A stretch of DNA of 42,547 nt from the IMG/VR virus record IMGVR_UViG_3300031331_000003, positions 1-42,547 of that record; one strand, written 5' to 3'. This DNA comes from a virus. Shown in pieces: positions 8,474-15,302 of this stretch (position 1 is its first letter; each line of letters opens with the position of its first letter). The translations under genes were made by a program, and so were the position numbers. A model generated the notes under the pieces. That model was not told the DNA's origin. It did no database searches and was given only the letters and a program-made list of their open reading frames with translations.

Positions 8474-9877
8474 CTAATAACCTGTTATGCTAACATTAGT
8501 TAATTCTAAACCTTGAAATCTGGTGCGGTTTTTACTTAATCCAACAGCTCTAAATTTAAAATAATTTCCTTTAATTCCTTCGTTAATAGCAAATTTTCCT
8601 ATCTCTTTATCCAAAACTCCAAAATTATTCCATTGTTCATTATTAGCTTTATATTGAATAATCATTGAATAAGGATTACGACAATAAGCCAATACCATTT
8701 CACTTATTTCTTTAGGTAGTCCTTGAGAACCAAAATCAATATCGTGTGTTTCTATTTCAAAACCTATTTCAGTTCCATCATCATCGTAAGCGTCTTTATT
8801 TTCAATCCAAATTATTTTTCCCAAAGAAGTGCCAACAACTATTTTATCAGTGGTATCTGTATATCTGGCAAAAGCTCTTATTTCAAAAGGATACTTATAA
8901 ACTACCCATTCTTTAGAAAGCATTGAATATCTAACTACTACATTATCATAAGTAGTTCCATTTACAACACAGGTTCCAAGAGAACCATATAAATAATCTT
9001 CATTGCCATAACAAGGCACAGCAAAAGTTGAAGTTCTACCTTCTATAAATTTTTGTATTTTACGAGAAATTTTAATTGGTTGTTCTCCACTGGTCAACCA
9101 AAAACCTTTTTCATTAAAAAAAGCTAAAGCTGAACCACAATTAACAATTGATTTTTGAGAACTACATCCGATATTAACTATCATATCAGCATCGGTTGAC
9201 CGATTATTCCATCTATACATTGCGTGGTCTTTAAAAACAATCAATAAAGAAGACACTTCACCCAATCCAGTTATATTTTGTCCGTCTTCTGGATTAACAA
9301 CTATTTCCCGATTATCCGAAGTCCAAGAAATTCTACCAGAAGAAGGCACTGATGAAATATAAAGTGTATCAGGATTAGCAGGAACTCCTGCAACAATTAC
9401 TTGGTCTTTATAAACTTTTACAAATTTCCCAATCGGCATATTTGCTGTATCCCAAGATAAAGAAGTTCCCCAATTAAGTCCATCAGGTGAAGTTTCAGGT
9501 GTATTTACTCCATTAACTCTAACTACCTCATCTAAAAATGTCTCATATTCAACAGAAGCTGTGTTATTATCTCCTGTATTTACTTCGGAAAAAACAGAAG
9601 ATGTATATCCATAAGTTGAACCATAAACTGACGCTAAAAGTTTTTCAGTTGTGCCTAAATCTCCTATAAACTGATAAAGTCCTAAAACAGGCTGAGTTGT
9701 AATTTGTGAACCAAGCATTAGACTACCTTTACGGACTACTGCCTCACCAATAACTTCGTCAACTATCATATTTATTATTAACTCTACAGAATTTTCCGGA
9801 CATAAAGAATACTTAACCCCCTGGATTATTCCTTCACTAACATCACCAAAAATAAATTGTATAGGTAATTTAGTCAT
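8474..9877 (-). CDS. Tail nozzle / DNA-stabilisation protein (P22 gp10-like beta-propeller)
   Basis: 467 residues. It shows the repeated short-strand pattern of a beta-propeller, including VYKDQVIVAGVPANPDTLYISS, the block before GISSLL-type strands, and LLIVFKDHAMYRWNN, the kind of sequence found in podovirus tail-nozzle proteins. The protein would close the head-tail channel and hold packaged DNA. It starts 1 bp after the adaptor gene stop and ends next to the tail fibre gene, which matches the adaptor-nozzle-fibre order of short-tailed phages. Assignment by pattern and position. Confidence 0.55.
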   Translation of the reverse strand: MTKLPIQFIFGDVSEGIIQGVKYSLCPENSVELIINMIVDEVIGEAVVRKGSLMLGSQITTQPVLGLYQFIGDLGTTEKLLASVYGSTYGYTSSVFSEVNTGDNNTASVEYETFLDEVVRVNGVNTPETSPDGLNWGTSLSWDTANMPIGKFVKVYKDQVIVAGVPANPDTLYISSVPSSGRISWTSDNREIVVNPEDGQNITGLGEVSSLLIVFKDHAMYRWNNRSTDADMIVNIGCSSQKSIVNCGSALAFFNEKGFWLTSGEQPIKISRKIQKFIEGRTSTFAVPCYGNEDYLYGSLGTCVVNGTTYDNVVVRYSMLSKEWVVYKYPFEIRAFARYTDTTDKIVVGTSLGKIIWIENKDAYDDDGTEIGFEIETHDIDFGSQGLPKEISEMVLAYCRNPYSMIIQYKANNEQWNNFGVLDKEIGKFAINEGIKGNYFKFRAVGLSKNRTRFQGLELTNVSITGY

Positions 9878-9878
9878 T

Positions 9879-11291
9879 TTAGTAAGTTATTTTATTTACA
9901 CGAGGCTTTTGTTTAAATTTTTGACCGCCAATTTCTTTAGAAATCATATCTTTTAACATTGTATCAAAGAGTAAAAAATCACCGTCTTGTATATTAAGTT
10001 CACCTGAAGTATTATCCAATGACCTTAATTTCCATTTTAACCAATGAATATACAAAAGATAACGAGTTGGCTCTACTGCATCACCAGCAGTATCTACTTT
10101 TGTGCGAGATGTATAATAATCTAAGTATATATTATTATAATCGTAAGAACTACTGGGTAAAGGATAAACATAAAGTTTATTTTCAAATACAGTAAAATAT
10201 TCAGGTTTGCTTTCTTTTTCGCCTACCCAAACATTAGAATCAACAGGAATGGTAATCGTAATTGAACCATCACCAGAAGCAGGAACATTTGTAAGTTCAC
10301 CTGCCGTTGCTGAACGAGTAATATCTTCATATTCAATCGTATATTTTGTTCCAGATACATAAACACTAACTGAACCTTCATCAGCAAAATCATAAGAATT
10401 ATCAATATATAAAATAGTATCGGTTGCCACAGCTTCCGTTGTTACCTGTGTGTGTATTGCTCCTCTAAGCAATTCTACCCATTCTCGTTTATCTAAATAA
10501 GTAAGATTTGTATCACTGCCCACTCTAACTCCCAAAATTGATTTAATTGAATTAGGGTCTTGTATATCGTCAGGTAAATTCCACTCATTTGAACCTAATA
10601 CTGAATAACCTAAAACATAATCATAACTTTGTAAGTGTGACCAGTGCTTTAATTTAGAAGCAATGAATTCTGAACAATCATTTATTTCATTCATTAACCA
10701 CTCATCAGTTATTAGTCCACCTTTTTTCTTTTTAGTTGAAGTTAAAGCTGATTCAATTATTGAACCAACTGTATTAGAAGTATACCCAGTTGTTTTTGCT
10801 ACACTATCTGAATTATTACCAGTAATAGACCCACCAGATAAAGAATCATACGGTGTTACCCAATAATAGTTATATTCAGTTCCAGTATTTACATAAGTAG
10901 TATATGGAGCATTTACTTGAATATCTATTGTATCAATTAAATTAGTAGTAGCATAAGTGTCAGTTGATGTGCCATAAATTTTATATTGATTAAAAAGTAT
11001 TTTTCTAATTTCCGTTCCAACTGAGTGTCCAAAAGTAGAAGCAGTTATAGTTAAAGAAGTTCCAGCTGATACTGCTCCATTTATTTTTTTTATTTCAGTT
11101 TTTTCTGCACCCAAAGAACCAATCTGAATAAGATTAGTATCTGCAAAACCCACATTATCAAGAACAGTAGCAGTTGTTTCAGCAACAGCTAAATCAGAAG
11201 CTAAATAAGTAAGTGGTTGAGTTGGTGTATCAAGATGAGCAATTTTTATCACTCTACCATTGACACTGATAATTCTCGGAATTTCATACAT
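9879..11291 (-). CDS. Head-tail adaptor protein
   Basis: 470 residues. The N-terminal 170 residues are beta-rich (Thr/Ser strands, with an Ig-like feel around YYWVTPYDSLSGG). Residues about 195-270 (GGLITDEWLMNEINDCSEFIASKLKHW...EWNLPDDIQDP) form a helical segment typical of podovirus adaptor or connector proteins that dock beneath the portal. The C-terminus (YLLYIHWLKWKLRSLD...) is again helical. It precedes the nozzle gene by 1 bp. A direct role in tail assembly is inferred from order and the helical-core signature. Confidence 0.5.
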   Translation of the reverse strand: MYEIPRIISVNGRVIKIAHLDTPTQPLTYLASDLAVAETTATVLDNVGFADTNLIQIGSLGAEKTEIKKINGAVSAGTSLTITASTFGHSVGTEIRKILFNQYKIYGTSTDTYATTNLIDTIDIQVNAPYTTYVNTGTEYNYYWVTPYDSLSGGSITGNNSDSVAKTTGYTSNTVGSIIESALTSTKKKKGGLITDEWLMNEINDCSEFIASKLKHWSHLQSYDYVLGYSVLGSNEWNLPDDIQDPNSIKSILGVRVGSDTNLTYLDKREWVELLRGAIHTQVTTEAVATDTILYIDNSYDFADEGSVSVYVSGTKYTIEYEDITRSATAGELTNVPASGDGSITITIPVDSNVWVGEKESKPEYFTVFENKLYVYPLPSSSYDYNNIYLDYYTSRTKVDTAGDAVEPTRYLLYIHWLKWKLRSLDNTSGELNIQDGDFLLFDTMLKDMISKEIGGQKFKQKPRVNKITY

Positions 11292-11345
11292 AAATTTTTA
11301 TTTAATTTACTTATCCCTACTCCTATTAGAAGCAGGAGAAATAAA

Positions 11346-11561
11346 CTATTTTCTTTTACCAAATAAATTTGTATTTGAGTTCAGCCATTTTGTAACCTCG
11401 CCAAACATAAGAGCTATAAACATAACTATTATTTCAGGTAGATTTAATTCAGGTATAATTTTACTTATCCAAGCAATTAAACCTAAAAGAAACACTACTA
11501 ATGAACGCCACGCAAATGACTTTAATCTTTTAATAAGATTTTTTTTGTTTTCTTCTGTCAT
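11346..11561 (-). CDS. Holin-like two-span membrane protein
   Basis: 71 residues. A basic N-terminus (MTEENKKNLIKRLKS) is followed by two hydrophobic helices (about residues 18-36 and 41-57) and a short polar tail ending GKRK. Size, charge and two spans fit a small phage holin. It lies 10 bp after the papain-like peptidase gene in the same operon, so the two may form the lysis pair. No sequence family is claimed. Confidence 0.5.
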   Translation of the reverse strand: MTEENKKNLIKRLKSFAWRSLVVFLLGLIAWISKIIPELNLPEIIVMFIALMFGEVTKWLNSNTNLFGKRK

Positions 11562-11571
11562 ATAAATTAAA

Positions 11572-12621
11572 TTAAGAATTAAATAATGTAGGTTTTATAT
11601 CACCTATAATTTTATTTTTATCAATCTCAGGCACTCCGTTTTTACCCGCTGTTTTTATGTGTGCGTTTTTATAGTCGCCACCACAAAATGCTTTATACCA
11701 AGTTCCGCCTTCTATTTTTTCATCGTTAATTATTGTATCAGCTAAGCCGAAATATCCGTCTAATAATGGAATATAAAGATAAACAGCGGGAGAAGAACTT
11801 TCTTTTACAAGATATGGGTTCATACTCTTTTTTTTTACGCAATACAAAATAGTTGGATACCCTATTTTATAATCAGGAATTAAAGTTTTCTTAAATGGCT
11901 CATAAGAGTCAGTTATTTTATATCTACCTTCATCGTAGGCTACGGAGTGGTTGTATCTTATAATTCTACCTTGACCGATTAAACCATTCTCTAAGTATTC
12001 ATAATTTCCATCTACACAGCCAATTATTGTTCCTCTTTTAGACGCTTCTCTAATCTGTTCATAAGTTCCATAAGATTTTAACCAATCTCTAACTACTGTT
12101 TCATAATTAAATTTAAACCATTCGTTAAATTTAAGAGCTTGTGTTTTCATTTCTTTTGTTGGTTCAACCCAAAAAGTTTTTTCAGTTAAATCTGGTGTAG
12201 AAGGTAAAAACTTATCACCTAATACACCGTTTTCACGGATATTATCCAAGGCTTTTTCATAAGAAGTCCCGACCCCTGACCTACGCATACCACCCATCCA
12301 AGCTGAAAACCTAACAGAGAAATTTATTTTTCCGAACTCATCTATACATCCAAGTTCAGTTAATATATGTAATATCTCAAGGTCAGTTTTTGCTTTCCAA
12401 CCAAGCAAATCAGCAAGTTTATTTAGAATAGACTGATAAACACAAGTCCACGGGTCAATATAATTAGTGGCTTGTAATTCATCAGTAGGCTCATAATCAT
12501 ATACTCCTGTTTCGTTAATAATAGGATATTCAGGAAGATTACCGCCCATAAAAAGCCAGCTTTTTTCGTGTAGTGGTTGTTCTATGAAACCTCCGCCTTT
12601 ATATTTTTTATTATCATACAT
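11572..12621 (-). CDS. Papain-like cysteine peptidase, candidate endolysin
   Basis: 349 residues. A papain-type catalytic set is readable: Cys60 in DPWTCVYQS, His225 in YNHSVAYDEG and Asp238 in YKITDSYEP, with the usual spacing of a C1/C39-like fold (Cys on an N-terminal helix, His and Asp on a C-terminal sheet). The tail after residue 265 contains LVKESSSPAVYLYIP, a small repeat-like module I associate with surface proteins of Patescibacteria. Location beside a holin-like gene and an XhlA-like gene suggests a cell-wall peptide hydrolase for lysis. An alternative is a virion maturation protease, but that would normally lie next to the capsid genes. Confidence 0.55.
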   Translation of the reverse strand: MYDNKKYKGGGFIEQPLHEKSWLFMGGNLPEYPIINETGVYDYEPTDELQATNYIDPWTCVYQSILNKLADLLGWKAKTDLEILHILTELGCIDEFGKINFSVRFSAWMGGMRRSGVGTSYEKALDNIRENGVLGDKFLPSTPDLTEKTFWVEPTKEMKTQALKFNEWFKFNYETVVRDWLKSYGTYEQIREASKRGTIIGCVDGNYEYLENGLIGQGRIIRYNHSVAYDEGRYKITDSYEPFKKTLIPDYKIGYPTILYCVKKKSMNPYLVKESSSPAVYLYIPLLDGYFGLADTIINDEKIEGGTWYKAFCGGDYKNAHIKTAGKNGVPEIDKNKIIGDIKPTLFNS

Positions 12622-12743
12622 ACAATTCCAATTATAATTATTAAAATTAAATAAATTTGGGTTATTGTTAAATCATCAATATACTTCTTCTTAACCTCCT
12701 TTCTTCGCCACTGCTTGCGTAAAAGTTTTGAATATTTAATCAT
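12582..12743 (-). CDS. 53-residue single-span membrane protein
   Basis: I start it at the ATG at 12743 (MIKYSKLLRKQWRRKEVKK). The longer frame would begin inside a strong GGGAGGC/GCCTCCC hairpin (12757-12780), which is better read as an intergenic stem. A very basic N-terminus is followed by one hydrophobic helix (about residues 27-46). An AAAGGAGG sequence lies inside the frame near codon 15, so a shorter product starting on a non-ATG codon is also possible. Overlaps the peptidase start by 40 bp. Its place in the lysis cluster suggests a holin or anti-holin role. Confidence 0.4.
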   Translation of the reverse strand: MIKYSKLLRKQWRRKEVKKKYIDDLTITQIYLILIIIIGIVCMIIKNIKAEVS

Positions 12744-12756
12744 ATATTTTAGATTA

Positions 12757-12780
12757 GGGAGGCTTTTACGACTGCCTCCC
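12757..12780 (-). terminator. Intercistronic hairpin
   Basis: GGGAGGC (757-763) pairs perfectly with GCCTCCC (774-780) around a 10-base loop. It lies between the zinc-ribbon gene and the small membrane protein. On the minus strand the following bases are TAATCTAAAATAT, without a U-run, so it is more likely a processing or attenuation stem than a full terminator. Confidence 0.45.
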
Positions 12781-12787
12781 AAAGTCG

Positions 12788-12985
12788 TTAGCCAGTCGGC
12801 AATTCAAGTTGAGCAGGAACCTTGTCAGAAGGTATCCAACGACCAAGTCGTGTATTATGACAGTAAGAACAAGTGGCTAAATCCTTATTCTTGTAGAAGC
12901 TCAGCACAATTGTGTGGACACAGGGCAACCCTATACATACAGGACAGACAATTAGTGATTTGATTATTTCGTGTTTTTCTTTCAT
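12788..12985 (-). CDS. Small zinc-binding protein in the lysis cluster
   Basis: 65 residues with CPVC (Cys14/Cys17), a further Cys22-x-His24, and CSYC (Cys39/Cys42), a zinc-ribbon arrangement. The start is firm: a full Shine-Dalgarno AAAGGAGG precedes the ATG by 5 bases, one of the few strong ribosome sites in this genome, which suggests high expression or independent translation after the structured leader at 13022-13117. Function unknown; no membrane segment. Confidence 0.6.
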   Translation of the reverse strand: MKEKHEIIKSLIVCPVCIGLPCVHTIVLSFYKNKDLATCSYCHNTRLGRWIPSDKVPAQLELPTG

Positions 12986-12989
12986 TTCA

Positions 12990-12999
12990 TCCTCCTTTG
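12990..12999 (-). promoter_or_regulatory. Strong Shine-Dalgarno site
   Basis: Minus strand reads AAAGGAGGAT just before the ATG of the zinc-binding protein. Most genes here have only A/T-rich leaders, so this full anti-16S match stands out. Confidence 0.6.
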
Positions 13000-13025
13000 T
13001 AAATTACCTATCTCTGCTCTAGTAT

Positions 13026-13117
13026 ACGGTTTTGCTACACGTGCCTTTCGGCTCTATGCGTCAATGACTTGACCGTGAGGAGGGAGGTGATAATTCCCCT
13101 CACCAAAGCAGAAAAAG
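13026..13117 (-). other. Structured intergenic leader
   Basis: This 100-bp gap is GC-rich compared with its neighbours. Complementary arms: ACGGT (13026-13030) with ACCGT (13072-13076); TCAA (13061-13064) with TTGA (13069-13072); and GTGAGG with CCTCAC across about 13076-13103. On the minus strand GCC-GAAA-GGC forms a mini hairpin with a GNRA loop. A weaker pairing of TTTTGCT with AGCAGAAAA would cross the ACGGT stem. It lies immediately upstream of the strong Shine-Dalgarno of the next leftward gene, so it may be a translational control leader. Confidence 0.35.
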
Positions 13118-13122
13118 ATAAT

Positions 13123-13386
13123 TTACTTCCAAATTAAAATCACTACTCCGCTTAAAAATGCAGATAAGACTATTACCACCGCTCCGTAAACTATTTTAGG
13201 CAAGTGGTGGTTTTTTAATCTCCATTCGGTATTTCTTTTTACATTGCCATTTGTTTTTATTGCGTGGGCTTCAAGTCTTTCGTGAGCTTCTTTATTCTCT
13301 AGTCTAAAATCAGCAAAAGTATTGTTAATTTCGTTTCTAAAATTATCTATCTCTCTAAGGATTAAATTTTCAGTATCATTTGACAT
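13123..13386 (-). CDS. XhlA-like lysis-accessory protein
   Basis: 87 residues: an amphipathic coiled-coil N-terminal half (ENLILREIDNFRNEINNTFADF...), then one C-terminal membrane helix (about residues 66-85, IVYGAVVIVLSAFLSGVVILI). This is the shape of hemolysin XhlA/holin-accessory proteins that sit beside phage lysis genes. Its ATG overlaps the end of the preceding small secreted-type protein by 11 bp, which indicates coupling. Assigned on architecture and location. Confidence 0.5.
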   Translation of the reverse strand: MSNDTENLILREIDNFRNEINNTFADFRLENKEAHERLEAHAIKTNGNVKRNTEWRLKNHHLPKIVYGAVVIVLSAFLSGVVILIWK

Positions 13387-13513
13387 ATAATTTATTTATT
13401 GCTTGTTGTGTTTCTTTATCTGGTTTGCTTGTATAAGTGTCGTTAGAATAAATTAAAGACGAACCGATTAAGATTAAAGTTGCGATTAGTATAAATGTTG
13501 TTGTGTTTTTCAT
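13376..13513 (-). CDS. 45-residue signal-anchored small protein
   Basis: ATG at 13513 gives MKNTTTFILIATLILIGSS..., a short positive N-terminus, one hydrophobic segment and a polar tail (SNDTYTSKPDKETQQ...). The segment could be a signal peptide or a membrane anchor. It lies 1 bp after the propeller-protein gene and overlaps the XhlA-like gene by 11 bp. A spanin-like role is possible from size and position, but no lipobox cysteine is present. Confidence 0.45.
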   Translation of the reverse strand: MKNTTTFILIATLILIGSSLIYSNDTYTSKPDKETQQAINKLYVK

Positions 13514-13514
13514 A

Positions 13515-15302
13515 TTATAATACTTCTATTGCATAAACTGTTCCGCCATAATTATCAGTGCTACTCGCTATAAATGATAAATCATTTTTATTATATTGAT
13601 AAATAATTCCTTCATCTCCAACAGCAAAAACATAATCATTATAAATTTTTATATCTCTTAAAGAATTATCCACAGCATCGCTTACATATAAAATAGTTTC
13701 CAAATCTGATTTTGCTACTTTTACTATTTGAACATTAGCAAGTAAATATGCATAATCATTATCTAAAACAAATTCAAGAATATAAGGATTAATTGTGCTG
13801 GATGCTACAAAACTTAAATCAGATTTATCATATTTATAAAATGCGTTAAGACTTCCACCACCATAAACATAATTATCATCTACTGCTAAACTATATATAT
13901 CATAATCAAAATCATCACTTTCAACTACAAAAGATAAATCATTTTTATTAAACTTTTTAACTTTTTGATTTGTATAACCACCTATATAAACATAATCATC
14001 ATCAACTACTAACGACCTAAGTGTTCCTCCATAGCCAGTGCTACTCGCCACAAAAGATAGGTCGGATTTATTTAATTTATAAATTTCTTGCACAGTATTT
14101 CCACCTATATAAATATAATCAGCATCTACATCACAAGCTCTTACTTTAGAAGTGTAATCAAATGTGCTTTGAGTGGTTAATGTTAGTTTATCATACTTAA
14201 CCATATAATTATCATATCCCCCGAAATAAACATAATCATCATCAATAGCAGATGTTCTTATCATCTCTGTTTGACTATCACTTTGTAATAATTTATTAAG
14301 TTCTGAATCATATTTAAAAACTCTAAAAACAGTATTTCCGCCAATATATATAAAAGGCTGGTTATATATCCACACATCTTCATCATCATCACCTTCGCTA
14401 AACATTATTTGGTTGTAGACAAGAGGTTCGGGTTCTGGTTCGGTGTAAGTTATTTCAAGGTAGGGAATATTTGTTCCATTTTCTTTTGAATAAAATTTTG
14501 TAATATCACTTTCAGTTTCAGCATCTTTAAGAAGAAGATGAAGCTCATCCTCCCAATCGACTGAAATTGGATTTGAAGCCCCAGAACCCAACAAAACAAA
14601 GCCACACCAAGCTGCTCCACCTAATGGACAAGTATCTATAACAGTTCCGTTATAATCACCACCAGGAGTTGTCCAATTTGACCCTGACTTATATATATTC
14701 CATGTTGCCTCACCTTCTACCCAGTCAGTTCTTGATAATTGATGAATATTTTGAGCTATGTAATTTGAAAAAAATCTATAAGCATAGAGTGTTACTTTAG
14801 TGATTGAACCACTTCCAGATGGCACCGTAAAATGTATCAAACTTCTTTTTCTCTCATCAACCCCAGCTACATTTCCACCTGTTGCTATATAAGTTGAACT
14901 ATCATAATTTGTATCTTTATTCTCTGCATCTAAGTATGTATCTTTATTATTCGTTGCTGTCGTATCCGTATCCCCAAAAAATTCTGATTGTTTAACTGCA
15001 TATTCAACCCCATCTTCAGTATAATAATTATATTCAGTATTTATATCCTCTTGATAAACTCGCATTGTATATGTGCCATCTTCATTATCAATCGTAATCG
15101 TATTATCAGTTGTAGATTTTATTTTTTTACCTTTTGTAGTTATTTCATCCATTATCTTTTCTTTATTGGTTTTTTCTTTATTCCCAAATTTATCAGACTG
15201 AAAAAATAAAGTCGTGCCGATTAAAATTGACATTAAGAAAATAGTTCCGACTATTATTGAGTGTTTAGATGTATTTTTAAGGTCTGAAACCATATAAACC
15301 AA
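13515..15302 (-). CDS. Membrane-anchored DNRLRE-domain / beta-propeller surface protein
   Basis: 595 residues. One membrane helix near the N-terminus (about residues 15-34) with no cleavage site seen, a charged linker, then a DNRLRE-type carbohydrate-binding domain at about 115-290 (DTYLDAENKDTNYDSSTYIATGG, RSLIHFTVPSGSGSITKVTLYAY, WVEGEATWNIY). Residues about 310-595 hold some seven repeats of the form DDDYVYIGGYTNQKVKKFNK...LSFV, a beta-propeller. Its start overlaps the end of the 860-residue surface protein by 26 bp; an ATG three codons later is equally good. Such a protein is unusual in a virion operon. It may be displayed on the infected cell or be a decoration; both are inference. Confidence 0.55.
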   Translation of the reverse strand: MVYMVSDLKNTSKHSIIVGTIFLMSILIGTTLFFQSDKFGNKEKTNKEKIMDEITTKGKKIKSTTDNTITIDNEDGTYTMRVYQEDINTEYNYYTEDGVEYAVKQSEFFGDTDTTATNNKDTYLDAENKDTNYDSSTYIATGGNVAGVDERKRSLIHFTVPSGSGSITKVTLYAYRFFSNYIAQNIHQLSRTDWVEGEATWNIYKSGSNWTTPGGDYNGTVIDTCPLGGAAWCGFVLLGSGASNPISVDWEDELHLLLKDAETESDITKFYSKENGTNIPYLEITYTEPEPEPLVYNQIMFSEGDDDEDVWIYNQPFIYIGGNTVFRVFKYDSELNKLLQSDSQTEMIRTSAIDDDYVYFGGYDNYMVKYDKLTLTTQSTFDYTSKVRACDVDADYIYIGGNTVQEIYKLNKSDLSFVASSTGYGGTLRSLVVDDDYVYIGGYTNQKVKKFNKNDLSFVVESDDFDYDIYSLAVDDNYVYGGGSLNAFYKYDKSDLSFVASSTINPYILEFVLDNDYAYLLANVQIVKVAKSDLETILYVSDAVDNSLRDIKIYNDYVFAVGDEGIIYQYNKNDLSFIASSTDNYGGTVYAIEVL

